From assembly GCA_964608025.1 (NCBI GenBank), contig CAZSLO010000006.1, positions 164,550-228,549 on the forward strand: a DNA stretch of 64,000 nt, written 5' to 3'. Below the pieces are notes generated by a model. That model was not told where the DNA came from. It was given only the letters and a program-made list of their open reading frames with translations, and ran no database searches. A program made the position numbers and the translations under genes. The stretch's first letter is position 1; every line of letters begins with the position of its first letter. This document shows positions 42,813-52,874 of the stretch, piece by piece. Source of the stretch: CAZSLO01 sp964608025 (GTDB taxonomy: Bacteria > Chloroflexota > Dehalococcoidia > Lucifugimonadales > CAJWER01).

Positions 42813-44154
42813 TGTTTTCTTCCTTCAATGACTGTTCCGCCTTTTCGATGGCATGTTTAACAGTGACTGAAGCCGTCCCACCGAGGACAGTGCGACTTTC
42901 TATTGAAGAGTCTACCGTTATTTCTAGTACATCCTCAGTGAAATAGTCTGAGAAACTCAGGTATTCGTCCAATGCAAGATCTGACAATGCTTTACCTGAT
43001 TCCGCAGCATAGTCGGAAATCCGGGAAGATAGTCCATGAGCGTCTCTAAATGGTATACCTTTTTCAACCAAATAATCGGCTATATCGGTAGCCAGTACAT
43101 GACTTGCCTCTGCCGCATTACGAAGATTGGGCAGAGACAACTGAAGTGAGGCATACATCCCATTCATTACACAAAGGGTCCCGAGTAGGTTATCTAATGT
43201 GTCAAAAAAGCTCTCCTTGTCTTCCTGAAGATCGCGGTTATATGTGAGTGGTAGACCCTTCAATACCATGAGCAATGTAACAAGATTCCCTACTACTCGT
43301 CCCGTCTTACCACGAGCCAACTCCGCGAAATCCGGATTTCGCTTCTGTGGCATCATACTACTGCCAGTGGTGTACTCATCGGAAAGACGTACAAACCCAA
43401 ATTCCTCGGAAGACCAGAGTACCAATTCTTCACCCATACGAGACATGTGAACGGCACATGTTGCAGCTGCTGCGTGGAAGTCTAAGAGAAAATCTCTATC
43501 CGATACAGCATCCATACTATTATCACTAATTGATCCGAAGCCTAGTTCTTTAGCGACCCATTCTCGATCGATTGGATAGGGTACTCCTGCCAATGCTCCG
43601 CTACCTAGGGGCATTACATCTGCACGATTTCTGGCCTGAATAAAACGCTCGGCATCCCGTCCTAACATTTCAAAGTATGCAAGCAAGTGATGGGCAAAAT
43701 AAACGGGCTGTGCCCTCTGTAAATGCGTGTATCCGGGCATAACTACTGCTGAGTGGGACTTGGCCTGATCGAGTAGCGTCTTGCGAAAACCTATGATTTC
43801 ACTCAACACACAATCGATTGCTTCTTTAACATAGAGTCTCATGTCCGTTGCAACCTGATCGTTACGAGAACGTGCAGTGTGAAGTTTTCCAGCTGCATCC
43901 CCAATCTTTTCACGGAGGCGATTCTCAATATTCATATGAATATCTTCAAGATCACGCCGCCAAGGGAACGAATCAGTCTCTATCTCGTCCTTGATCTCTG
44001 CAAGCCCAGTTACTATATAGTCCCGGTCCTTACCTGTAATTATCCCCTGCTTCGCAAGCATCCTGGCATGCGCAACCGACCCGGCTATATCTTGTTTATA
44101 CAGGCGCCTGTCGTAATGAATCGATACGGTATAACTGAATTTATCGCTGGTCAT
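42805..44154 (-). CDS. argH: Argininosuccinate lyase
   Basis: 449 residues. The superfamily signature GSSMMPQKRNP near residue 267 and TARSRNDQVATD near residue 94 are complete. It cleaves argininosuccinate to arginine and fumarate. The N terminus begins FSYTVSIHYDRRLYKQDI, slightly shorter than E. coli ArgH. It overlaps rpe at the 3' end; the MaoC gene lies 53 nt upstream. Confidence 0.96.
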   Translation of the reverse strand: MTSDKFSYTVSIHYDRRLYKQDIAGSVAHARMLAKQGIITGKDRDYIVTGLAEIKDEIETDSFPWRRDLEDIHMNIENRLREKIGDAAGKLHTARSRNDQVATDMRLYVKEAIDCVLSEIIGFRKTLLDQAKSHSAVVMPGYTHLQRAQPVYFAHHLLAYFEMLGRDAERFIQARNRADVMPLGSGALAGVPYPIDREWVAKELGFGSISDNSMDAVSDRDFLLDFHAAAATCAVHMSRMGEELVLWSSEEFGFVRLSDEYTTGSSMMPQKRNPDFAELARGKTGRVVGNLVTLLMVLKGLPLTYNRDLQEDKESFFDTLDNLLGTLCVMNGMYASLQLSLPNLRNAAEASHVLATDIADYLVEKGIPFRDAHGLSSRISDYAAESGKALSDLALDEYLSFSDYFTEDVLEITVDSSIESRTVLGGTASVTVKHAIEKAEQSLKEENND

Positions 44155-44206
44155 TTATTGTGCAAGAATCCCTAGTTACTACACTAAGCAACTAACTCTT
44201 GAGGTA

Positions 44207-44677
44207 TCATGCTAATCGCTTTCTCACCAGAAATCGCCTTCGCAATGTAACCACCTTTATACCATCCTGATTAAAAGCTCGGCTTTCCATGTATACAATA
44301 CCTCGATCTGGCTTGCTGCGAGATTCTCGCACATCCAGAATCTCACTCTCTCCGTAAATGGTATCTCCGTGAAAAACTGGTGCATCATGGGTAATTTTTT
44401 CATATTCCAGATTAGCTATTGCTTTACCAGAGGTATCACGTACGCTCATCCCAACCAAAATACTGATTACCAAAGGACCCACGACAAGAATCTTTCCATG
44501 TGGATGTTTCTTCATATAATTCTCGTCGGTATGTAGCGGATTGTTATTCATAGTGAGAAGCGAGAACATGTGATTATCCGCTTCTGTAATCGTTTTGCCT
44601 GGCCAGTGCTTGTATACATCACCTGGCTTAAAGTCCTCAAGATTTCCGCCAAATGTATGTCTCGCATCATGAATCAT
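44207..44677 (-). CDS. MaoC family hot-dog dehydratase
   Basis: 156 residues from ATG 44677 (TTG 44680 is adjacent and in frame). Hot-dog fold of the R-hydratase type: ITEADNHMFSLLTMNNNPLHTD carries the hydratase-motif Asp and His, followed by ILVVGPLVIS. It hydrates enoyl-CoA-type substrates, with resemblance to mesaconyl-CoA hydratase-like proteins. It overlaps the end of argG by 11 nt, so it travels with the arginine genes although no metabolic link is obvious. Confidence 0.82.
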   Translation of the reverse strand: MIHDARHTFGGNLEDFKPGDVYKHWPGKTITEADNHMFSLLTMNNNPLHTDENYMKKHPHGKILVVGPLVISILVGMSVRDTSGKAIANLEYEKITHDAPVFHGDTIYGESEILDVRESRSKPDRGIVYMESRAFNQDGIKVVTLRRRFLVRKRLA

Positions 44678-45947
44678 CAATTCTGCCTCGATTTAATTTC
44701 GGGAATTGGCGGAATCCCACGTTTTTAGCAGAAACGCCTAGCACCTTCAGGAATCCTTCAGCATCTTCGTGATCATATGAACCCATCGCCTCCATTGAAG
44801 AGTCATCGGTATAAAGGGAATTGGGCATAGCTTCCAGTGTGTCATCGACAGATTCGAAGTACAGACCTCCTTTGTAAATCCGTACTGAGATAGTACCGGT
44901 GCAAAGATTCAAGACAGGATCCAAAGCCGATAGGGCTGACGTAGTTGCCAAATCTAACCAGTATCCCTGGTAAATCTGCACGCTAATTATTTTTGAGATT
45001 TGGCTGAACAATTCCATTGCGCGTCGATCCAATACGAACTGTAGGAGATACTCAAAGCTACGTCCTAGCAACTCCATTCCTGGGGCCTCATATATACCTC
45101 TGGATTTAACCCCAACAAATCTATTTTCTATAACATGAGTACCTATACCTACACCATGCCTTCCCGCCACTAGATTTGCTTCCTTGAATAATTCGACTGT
45201 GTTCAGTTCGATATCGTTTATGGCGACTGGAATACCGGATTCCCATCTTATGGTCGCTGTTTCAGGTTGATCTTGTGCATCCCAGGACCAAACCCCCATA
45301 CCAGGTTCAACAAAAAAGGGTGCTATCTCTACATTCTCGAGATCACCGGCCTCATGAGTCAATCCTAGAAAATTTGCGTCTGTCGAATACCTGGATTCAC
45401 CAGAGGGTTTAATAGGTACTCCATTAGATCCACAATAATCGAGCATCTGCTGGCGACCAGGAAATTCTGACACGAACTCAGGGTCCCGCCATGGCGCATA
45501 AATCTTCAAATCAGGCGCCAACATATTTGAGGCGATTTGGAAACGAACCTGGTCGTTACCACGACCCGTCGCGCCATGAAAGAGTACCTCGATATTGCGT
45601 CGATCAAATTCCGGAAGGACAGCACCAATAGTCACCGGACGAGCTATACCTGTAGTATTCCAATATCCACCCTCGTACCGAGCCTGAGCCTGGATTACTT
45701 TCAAACCTGCCTGTGCAAGAGATTCTTGCCCGTCTACAACAATTGCATCCGTTGCGCCACTACCGATCATCCTGTCAGCAATTGAGTTAATATTGTCCTC
45801 ATCCGGCTGTCCCAGATCTACCGTGAAACAGTAAACATCTAGGCCCTTTTCCCGAAGCCAGTGAGTGGCCGTGCAACTGTCAAGACCACCTGAAACCATC
45901 CCGCCTAAAGCGGTGACGCCTCCTTCTTTTAGTTCCCTCCAATTCAA
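44667..45947 (-). CDS. argG: Argininosuccinate synthase (long, E. coli-like type)
   Basis: 426 residues. The ATP pyrophosphatase P-loop is MVSGGLDSC near residue 18, followed by FTVDLGQPDEDNI, characteristic of the longer type and unlike the usual short-form enzyme. GRGNDQVRF and SRGIYEAPGM are also conserved. It joins citrulline and aspartate. The start is TTG, sharing TTGA with the argD stop. It is flanked by argD upstream and by MaoC downstream. Confidence 0.93.
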   Translation of the reverse strand: MNWRELKEGGVTALGGMVSGGLDSCTATHWLREKGLDVYCFTVDLGQPDEDNINSIADRMIGSGATDAIVVDGQESLAQAGLKVIQAQARYEGGYWNTTGIARPVTIGAVLPEFDRRNIEVLFHGATGRGNDQVRFQIASNMLAPDLKIYAPWRDPEFVSEFPGRQQMLDYCGSNGVPIKPSGESRYSTDANFLGLTHEAGDLENVEIAPFFVEPGMGVWSWDAQDQPETATIRWESGIPVAINDIELNTVELFKEANLVAGRHGVGIGTHVIENRFVGVKSRGIYEAPGMELLGRSFEYLLQFVLDRRAMELFSQISKIISVQIYQGYWLDLATTSALSALDPVLNLCTGTISVRIYKGGLYFESVDDTLEAMPNSLYTDDSSMEAMGSYDHEDAEGFLKVLGVSAKNVGFRQFPKLNRGRIDDS

Positions 45948-47146
45948 GCTGTTTCTCTTGCAGCTTCGACAATACCAGATTCCAACCGATCTAACCCAGT
46001 GTCAATCTCTTCGACATTGATGGTTAGAGGAGGCATAATGCGTATAGTGTTAGGACTAGGAGCATTCAACAAAAGTCCTCTTTGGTTACATTCAGCCAAT
46101 ACATCAGCCGAAATATCATCTTTGAATTCCACTGCCAGTAGTAACCCAACGCCTCTTACATCGGTTACAAAATTATGGTCTTTCGATATTCGATCCAGAC
46201 CGTCCTTCAAATATGCTCCCATTTCCCTAGCATTAGTATGTATTGCGTGGTCTATTATGTATCTAGTAGACGCGTTAGCGGCCGCACAAGTTAGAGGATT
46301 TCCGCCGAAAGTTGATCCATGTTCTCCTTTAGGCTCAAAAACCGCCGCACGATCCTTGGCAAGGAATGCCCCAATAGGAACACCTCCACCCAATCCTTTT
46401 GCCAAGGTAATGATATCCGGCTCAACACCTGACACTTGGTAGCCAAAAAGCGCACCGAGCCTACCTAGGCCAGTCTGCACCTCATCAAATATCAAAAGCA
46501 GGCCATTTTGGTCACACCATTGTCTGAGTGCGTTCAAATATTCTTCGGAAGGCACGTTCACGCCTCCTTCACCCTGAACGGGTTCAACCATCACCGCCAC
46601 AGTCCGATCAGTGGTGGCTTTTTTGATGGCATCAATATCATCGTATTCAACATGGATGAACCCAGATGGTAGAGGTAGAAACGGATCATCATCGTGGGGT
46701 TTACCCGTTGCAGACCAGGTAGTCAGTGTACGTCCGTGAAACGAATTATTAGCCGTTATGATCTCAAAGGCACCATTGCGATGCAATTTGCCATATTTCC
46801 TAGCAAGTTTGAAAGCACCTTCATTCGCCTCAGCACCGCTATTGCAAAAGAACACCTTGTCAAGACAGCTATTTTCCACAAGAACTTCAGCTAACTCTAA
46901 TTGCGGTATGGAGTAAAACTGATTCGACATCTGCACTAGAGTACGTGCCTGCTGGGATATAGCATCCGCTATTACCGGATTAGAATGTCCGATATTGTTG
47001 ACAGCCCATCCAGATGTAAAATCCAGGTATTCTTTGCCGACATCATCCCAAACCTTGGTCCCTTCGCCACGCACGATAACAATCGGTTGCCTTCGAACAC
47101 AAAACATATAATACTTCTGCTCTATCGTCTTCCAATCCGTTGTCAT
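45944..47146 (-). CDS. argD: Acetylornithine aminotransferase family protein
   Basis: 400 residues of class III PLP aminotransferases. GAEANEGAFKLARKYG binds cofactor phosphate, LLIFDEVQTGLGR carries the PLP Asp, and TLAKGLGGGVPIGA holds the Schiff-base Lys near residue 250. Its position between argB and argG supports the acetylornithine role. It ends inside the argG start codon. It could also serve succinyldiaminopimelate or ornithine transamination. Confidence 0.9.
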   Translation of the reverse strand: MTTDWKTIEQKYYMFCVRRQPIVIVRGEGTKVWDDVGKEYLDFTSGWAVNNIGHSNPVIADAISQQARTLVQMSNQFYSIPQLELAEVLVENSCLDKVFFCNSGAEANEGAFKLARKYGKLHRNGAFEIITANNSFHGRTLTTWSATGKPHDDDPFLPLPSGFIHVEYDDIDAIKKATTDRTVAVMVEPVQGEGGVNVPSEEYLNALRQWCDQNGLLLIFDEVQTGLGRLGALFGYQVSGVEPDIITLAKGLGGGVPIGAFLAKDRAAVFEPKGEHGSTFGGNPLTCAAANASTRYIIDHAIHTNAREMGAYLKDGLDRISKDHNFVTDVRGVGLLLAVEFKDDISADVLAECNQRGLLLNAPSPNTIRIMPPLTINVEEIDTGLDRLESGIVEAARETA

Positions 47147-47166
47147 TGTTGCTATTTTCTCCCTAG

Positions 47167-49956
47167 CTACTGACCGTTCGCCAATTTTTTCAATCCCTGC
47201 AAGGCCTTTTCAAGGGCCTCAATGCTCTCCTTAAGGCCGCTAACCGCGTTGTTGATCTGGTCTAACCTAACCTGGATCGGATTATTTGAGACAGACTTTC
47301 CTTTTTCTTCTTTTTCTTCCTGTACCTGGGCAACTGGATCCTCTTGTTCAAAGCCAGTTAACATAGAAACTGCTTCCGGAATAGATCCAGCCATCACTAC
47401 ATTTTCTCCAGTAGCCAATATCACCTGTTTAAGCTCCGGAAAATCAATTCCCTCAGCCTGTAGGTAAACTGGCTCTGCGTAAAGAAGACCAAATTCGTTC
47501 TCTGTCGCGATAGGGATTACCAGAAGATTTCCTCTTATACAAAAAGATCCTTCTTGACATCGAAGTGTGAACCATTGGGAGATGAACTGGTCGTTATCAA
47601 TCCTTGCCTCGACCTGTTGAGGGCTATCAACTTGCCGTTCCTTCGGAAATCGAAAAGCGACCAATTCACCATAATTTGGAGAATCGTTGCGAGCAGCAAG
47701 CCATCCTGCAAGTATTGGGGGATCATTACGAGTGTAGGGAATCAGTAGCACGAATTCCTCACGATCCTCGCCCGGAATCTTCATGATCACATAATAAGGG
47801 GCAACCTCCTGTAATTGTTCCCCTTGTCCAAATTTTTCCTCTGGAATACTCCAAATATCCTCGAGGTTGTAGAAGTCCTGCGGATCTAACATATGGTATC
47901 TCAGGTATTTTTCAGACTGGATCCTGAACAGATCTTGCGGGTACCTGATATGAGATTGCAATGCCACAGGCATTTCGTCTTTGTTGCTGAAAAGGTCTGG
48001 GAAAATGGACTGGTACGTCTTGATAATAGGGTCATCTTCGTCCCACAGGTAAAAGATCACCGAGCCATTGAACGCATCGACCACTATCTTGACGCTGTTC
48101 CGAATATAGTTAAAGCCTTCTTGTGTAGGATCCGAATACGGATATTTATCACTCACGGTAAAGGCATCCTGTACCCAGAAAAGTCCTTTCTCCTGGGCTA
48201 CAACATAGGGATCTCCATCCAACCGAAGGAAAGGCGCAACTGCAGATATGCGTTCTTGTATTTCTCGGCGGTATTGGATACGACTGTTAGAGGTGATCTC
48301 AGGACTAATTAAAATGTTAATATCGGTGAAATTCCAAGCATACGCAGCACGGCGAATAAGGTTATTTATTCTGACCCCACCTGTACCAGAGTAAGTGGTA
48401 CTTCTTAACTCCTCTCCGGCCGCCTGATAATCTAACTCTTGAGTTTTAGACGCAACAATTACGTAATCAACAGTCTCTTCGCCATAGTATATGCGCGGAT
48501 TCTCCACCCGGAGTTCTGGTTCAGCGTCACCAGAAAGCGACTTTATTTCAATGACACCATCCTGTGGTATGTCCTTAGCAAAAAATTCGGGCCGGCCTTC
48601 GCTTGTGAATTCAGTTACAGGACTCATCGCAATCCCAAATCCATGAGTGTACCGCAACCTGTTGTTAACCCATGTCTGGGCATCAGCGTCAAGTTTATCT
48701 GGAGCTACTTCACGAGCTGCTAGCATTACCTGTCGAGAACGGTCGTCAATCACATATCGGTCTACATCCGCATCCTTGAAATCATAATAGGGTCTTATCA
48801 GTTGAATCTGTCGGTACACGTTTGAAAGGGGATTGTGGTCCCAAAGTCTGATGTTGTCTATCGTTTGAAGATTTGCACTAACCATCTCAGCCGTCAGCTT
48901 TTGGTCTACAGGATACAGTTTTTCACTAATATCCATTAAACCAAATCCCTTGCGCGTGAATTCAATATTTCTGGCTATATAGGGCTGTTCACGTGCAAAT
49001 TCACTAGGTCGCACCGTAAGACGCTGCATGGCATTTGGCCAGATCACTCCAAGAATTACACCTAGTACAACGAAGAGAGCCACAGCACCGACAAACAGTC
49101 GTATTTGTCGAATATATGCATTGATAAGTATCAGTATCCCACTAGCTATCGCAATAATTGTCAGTATAAGTAACGCGTTCTTTCGTGCATGTATATCTGT
49201 GTAAGCTGCCCCATATACGGCTCCATTATCTGAAAGGACCAGCCCCCAGCGATCCAGCCAGAGACCGGCACCTACGATAAACATGATCGCAGAGCCTTTT
49301 ATTGAAACTAACAATTTAACCCCGGAGGTGATCTGAAGACCTACCCCTCGGAAGCTGAAATTGATGAAATAAATTGCAAAAGTCGCCAATAGTGTTACAA
49401 CCGTAGCGCCTAACATCCAGCCTTGAAGAAAATCAAACAGCGGTAAGGCGAACACGTAAAAAGACACGTCTTTACCATATACAGGATCAGTCACACCGAA
49501 GGCCGCAGCGTTATCGAAACGCAAGAAAACTTCCCACTGCCCAGCTGCAATGATGCCGAAGATCGTGCTAAGAACTCCGACCCCAACTAGAGTTCCCCAA
49601 AAAATCAGTCGTTTTAATACATTCCTTATTTGTGGGGGTAGCGGGATTTCTTCGGGTCCTTCAGACACTCTGTGTGCTCTATAGAGAATAATGCTGCTAA
49701 TCAGCGCAAATACACCAGATCCCCCCAAGAAAAGTACGATCTTTGTTACCAGTATCTTTATATAAACATCCCGATATCCCAGGGATCCAAACCAGAGCCA
49801 ATCTGTGAATATGCCTCGCAAGAACGTGAGTGCAACAACAAAAAGTACCAATCCAGCTATTAGAATGACCCACTTTAGCCTCCCACCAAGTTGGGTTGGT
49901 AGCGCAGTGGTAAAATCATTGTAGAAATTTGATTCAGGTTGAAAATTTGTTGACAT
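47167..49956 (-). CDS. UPF0182 family giant membrane protein
   Basis: 929 residues. The N-terminal third has about seven membrane spans (VILIAGLVLFVVALTFL, FALISSIILY, ILTIIAIASGILILI, LFVGAVALFVVLGVILG). A large presumably extracytoplasmic domain follows, with the family stretches LRYTHGFGIAMSP and DPYVVAQEKGLFWVQDAF. The last 45 residues form a coiled coil (VRLDQINNAVSGLKESIEAL). The family occurs in Actinobacteria, Chloroflexi and Cyanobacteria; its function is unknown. Here it sits inside the arginine cluster, 8 nt from argB and 20 nt from argD, probably by operon insertion. Confidence 0.9.
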   Translation of the reverse strand: MSTNFQPESNFYNDFTTALPTQLGGRLKWVILIAGLVLFVVALTFLRGIFTDWLWFGSLGYRDVYIKILVTKIVLFLGGSGVFALISSIILYRAHRVSEGPEEIPLPPQIRNVLKRLIFWGTLVGVGVLSTIFGIIAAGQWEVFLRFDNAAAFGVTDPVYGKDVSFYVFALPLFDFLQGWMLGATVVTLLATFAIYFINFSFRGVGLQITSGVKLLVSIKGSAIMFIVGAGLWLDRWGLVLSDNGAVYGAAYTDIHARKNALLILTIIAIASGILILINAYIRQIRLFVGAVALFVVLGVILGVIWPNAMQRLTVRPSEFAREQPYIARNIEFTRKGFGLMDISEKLYPVDQKLTAEMVSANLQTIDNIRLWDHNPLSNVYRQIQLIRPYYDFKDADVDRYVIDDRSRQVMLAAREVAPDKLDADAQTWVNNRLRYTHGFGIAMSPVTEFTSEGRPEFFAKDIPQDGVIEIKSLSGDAEPELRVENPRIYYGEETVDYVIVASKTQELDYQAAGEELRSTTYSGTGGVRINNLIRRAAYAWNFTDINILISPEITSNSRIQYRREIQERISAVAPFLRLDGDPYVVAQEKGLFWVQDAFTVSDKYPYSDPTQEGFNYIRNSVKIVVDAFNGSVIFYLWDEDDPIIKTYQSIFPDLFSNKDEMPVALQSHIRYPQDLFRIQSEKYLRYHMLDPQDFYNLEDIWSIPEEKFGQGEQLQEVAPYYVIMKIPGEDREEFVLLIPYTRNDPPILAGWLAARNDSPNYGELVAFRFPKERQVDSPQQVEARIDNDQFISQWFTLRCQEGSFCIRGNLLVIPIATENEFGLLYAEPVYLQAEGIDFPELKQVILATGENVVMAGSIPEAVSMLTGFEQEDPVAQVQEEKEEKGKSVSNNPIQVRLDQINNAVSGLKESIEALEKALQGLKKLANGQ

Positions 49957-49963
49957 CTTTACC

Positions 49964-50854
49964 TCAAGTTAGTCTAGTACCTACATCATCATTAGCAAGG
50001 GTGTTGGGTAGAACACCGGATTTACGTCCATCAACTATGTGGGCTGACTGTACCTTCTCCAGCGCCTTTAGACACGCTCCTAGTTTTGGAACCATACCGT
50101 CAGCAATTACTCTTGAACCCAGAAGCTGGCGTGCTTGTCCCTGTGTAAGCCTGGGAATCAATCTCCGCGAAGAGTCAAGGACCCCTTCGACATCAGTAAG
50201 CATGATAAGCCGTTCCACACCCAAAGCTGCAGCTATCTCCCCAGCTGCTGTGTCGGCATTGACGTTGAGCATAACTTGGGATGGATCATCTGCTTCATAA
50301 ATATTAGTAGCAACCGAAGCTACAACTGGGATATAACCAGACTCCATGATCGCTTCGATCGGCTCAAGGTCGATGCTAACCACTTCCCCAACAAGACCGA
50401 GTTCCGGTTCTCCAATCCTTGCCTTGATCATACCTCCATCAACACCTGATAAACCCACCGCGCGACCACCAAGAGCTTGTATAGATGAAACCAAGGTCTT
50501 GTTCACAAACCCGGTGAGTACTGCCACTACAATCTCCATGCTCTGATTGTCAGTTACACGGAGACCTCTAATAAACTTAGGTCGAACTCCCTGGCGTTGC
50601 ATCCAGTCCGATACGACTTTTCCTCCACCGTGCACTACGATGGAACGGATACCTTGTCTTTGAAGCTCTACCAAATCCCTCAAGCTAGTATCGTGGCTTC
50701 CTAGGGTACTTCCCCCAATCTTGACTAATATCGTGCCTTGAGATATCTCTGTTTTTGGGAAGTCACTATGCCCTAGTCCTTCGGTTTGCCTTTGGCCTTC
50801 CTCGTTGCCTTGCACCAATGGGAAGTGCTTTAAATCCGGGCGTTCCTCTACCAC
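49964..50854 (-). CDS. argB: Acetylglutamate kinase
   Basis: 296 residues. The amino-acid-kinase core starts ILVKIGGSTLG near residue 42, with SIVVHGGGKVVSDWM and the C-terminal LTDVEGVLDSS and VADGMVPK. It phosphorylates N-acetylglutamate. The first 40 residues (from a GTG) are an unusual polar extension; in-frame TTG and GTG codons near residue 13 offer shorter starts. The UPF0182 gene follows 8 nt downstream. Confidence 0.93.
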   Translation of the reverse strand: MVEERPDLKHFPLVQGNEEGQRQTEGLGHSDFPKTEISQGTILVKIGGSTLGSHDTSLRDLVELQRQGIRSIVVHGGGKVVSDWMQRQGVRPKFIRGLRVTDNQSMEIVVAVLTGFVNKTLVSSIQALGGRAVGLSGVDGGMIKARIGEPELGLVGEVVSIDLEPIEAIMESGYIPVVASVATNIYEADDPSQVMLNVNADTAAGEIAAALGVERLIMLTDVEGVLDSSRRLIPRLTQGQARQLLGSRVIADGMVPKLGACLKALEKVQSAHIVDGRKSGVLPNTLANDDVGTRLT

Positions 50855-50954
50855 GACAGTAAATCTCCTACAGTCATTATTTCACTCGGATAGACATCTT
50901 CGCCAGGCAAATCAGTCAGGGTTGAGATCATAAAACCTAGCCTGTTAAATACAG

Positions 50955-52163
50955 CTACGTACTGTAAGCTGAATTAAACGTCACGTATTCTTCCGTAAGG
51001 TCACATCCCCAAGCTATCGCAGTCGCATCGCCAGCATTGACATTCACCCGGATTTGGATCTCTGGGACGCTCATCGCACTTACGACGGAGTCACGCAGGT
51101 AAGCCAAGGCTTTTCCCTCGTGTACAATGTGGATCTCATTTATAAAAATATCAACAAGAGATTCTTCAAAATCTATACCGCTCTTTCCTAGGGCCATCAT
51201 CACTCTACCCCAGTTAGGATCGCGACCATGGATCATTGCTTTGACCAGTAAAGAACTAGCGATTTCACGTGAAGCTCTTTTAGCCTGATCGCTGTCACGG
51301 GCGCCATCAACCACCACTTCAATCAATCTCTCAGCACCTTCTCCATCCCGTACAAGCTCCTTGGCTAATACAGTAGCAACATATCCTAAGGCTTCTTTGA
51401 ATGCATCTGCCGCAGGCGTGCCGCCCCTAATTTCAGGATAACCTGCAGCACCGTTAGCCATTGCCAATACGGTATCGTTCGTACTCTGGTCACCATCGAC
51501 ATCAATCATGTTGAATGAAGAGTCAACGACCGATTTAAGAGCAGTTGATAGAAACTGTCCTTCTACAGCAGCATCAGTTGAAATGAAACACAGCATGGTA
51601 GCCATGTTCGGGTGAATCATACCTACACCTTTTGCTGCTCCTCCCACTGTCAATCTATGACCATCAATTTCCAGAGACACGGCTACTTCCTTTGGCCGAG
51701 TATCCGATGTCATAATCGACTTAGCAAACTCGCTTCCCCCACGATCACTAAGTCTGACGTTACCGATATTTTGTCTGATAAGCGCCATAGGCAATTCAAC
51801 ACCGATAAGACCAGTACTCGCCACAAAAACATCTTCAGCATCTACATCGATGTGGCGGGCTGCCAAATCGGCCATCTCTCTAGCATCTAGCAATCCTTGC
51901 TCTCCAACTCCACAGTTAGCGCAACCGCTGTTTGCTACAACAGCTCTACCAGTACCTTTGCGTACTCTATCCCGGCTAAGCGATACGGAAGGTGAGACAA
52001 CGCGGTTGGTTGTAAAAGTCGCCGCGATAGTGGCGACTTTCTCAGATAATAAGATACCGAGATCGAGATTTCCCTCACCGGCAGTTTTCACACCGGCATA
52101 AGTACCCCCTGCCACGAATCCTTTCGCGGATGTTACTCCACCGCCTTGAAGTACTTCTATCAT
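50955..52163 (-). CDS. argJ: Bifunctional ornithine acetyltransferase / N-acetylglutamate synthase
   Basis: 402 residues. The autoproteolysis site is intact in HPNMATMLCF near residue 184, where the Thr becomes the nucleophile of the beta chain. VANSGCANCGVG near residue 76 and DPNWGRVMMALG near residue 306 are conserved. It recycles acetyl groups from acetylornithine to glutamate. It is the first gene of the arginine block; 100 nt separate it from argB. Confidence 0.95.
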   Translation of the reverse strand: MIEVLQGGGVTSAKGFVAGGTYAGVKTAGEGNLDLGILLSEKVATIAATFTTNRVVSPSVSLSRDRVRKGTGRAVVANSGCANCGVGEQGLLDAREMADLAARHIDVDAEDVFVASTGLIGVELPMALIRQNIGNVRLSDRGGSEFAKSIMTSDTRPKEVAVSLEIDGHRLTVGGAAKGVGMIHPNMATMLCFISTDAAVEGQFLSTALKSVVDSSFNMIDVDGDQSTNDTVLAMANGAAGYPEIRGGTPAADAFKEALGYVATVLAKELVRDGEGAERLIEVVVDGARDSDQAKRASREIASSLLVKAMIHGRDPNWGRVMMALGKSGIDFEESLVDIFINEIHIVHEGKALAYLRDSVVSAMSVPEIQIRVNVNAGDATAIAWGCDLTEEYVTFNSAYST

Positions 52164-52380
52164 TGCAAATATCCCAATACGAACAGTCTTCAGCTAAAAA
52201 GGACGCCGCACAAAAATCCGATGAGCCTGACTACGACGCCTAGGACAGCTCGAAGTATAACATAGGGATATCTTGCCTAACATATAGCCTAGTCACAACC
52301 CGATTATCAACAAACAAAGCGCTTTTTACATAAGTCGAATTGGTCTAGAATATCGGACAAATCTACCAATAGGAATTTAA

Positions 52381-52800
52381 ATGTCCCAGCAGCGTACGGG
52401 AATCACCAACACAAAAGATGGATCAATGTTCCCTTTACTCGATTATGAACTTAGCCGGGCCGTCAGATCTGGCAATATCGTCCATCTCCAAGGACAAACT
52501 GGAATACCCATCGATGGGAAAGGGTTCGTAGGAATCGGAGATCCGGCTGAACAGGCAAACAACGCCATGCTGTGTGTCAAGGCTTTCCTTGAAGAACTCG
52601 GGGCACGAATGGAAGATATCTGCAAGGTTACTACATACGTGACAGACCCATCATACAGAGATCTCGTATATCCAGTATTGTCAAACCATTTAGGTGATGT
52701 TTCTCCCTGTTCCACAGGCATAGTGGTAAAAGCACTGGCATTACCCCATATAGACTTTGAGATTGATGTCTACGCAGTGATCCCAGAAAACCGGGCTTAG
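52381..52800 (+). CDS. RidA family protein
   Basis: 139 residues of the YjgF/YER057c/UK114 family. GNIVHLQGQTGIP opens the ligand pocket and VTTYVTDPSYRDLVYPV carries the central part. The canonical Arg in the C-terminal C/S-T-xxR motif is replaced here by CSTGIVVKALA, so the imine-deaminase Arg position appears to be Val or Ile. A different ligand or activity is therefore likely. The 217 nt before it hold no gene. Confidence 0.87.
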   Translation: MSQQRTGITNTKDGSMFPLLDYELSRAVRSGNIVHLQGQTGIPIDGKGFVGIGDPAEQANNAMLCVKAFLEELGARMEDICKVTTYVTDPSYRDLVYPVLSNHLGDVSPCSTGIVVKALALPHIDFEIDVYAVIPENRA

Positions 52801-52874
52801 CGTACTCAAACTTCCATATTCGTTTTGGAGAACCTTTGCTAGCACGGACAACTCCAACCTCACAGGAGGAAAAA

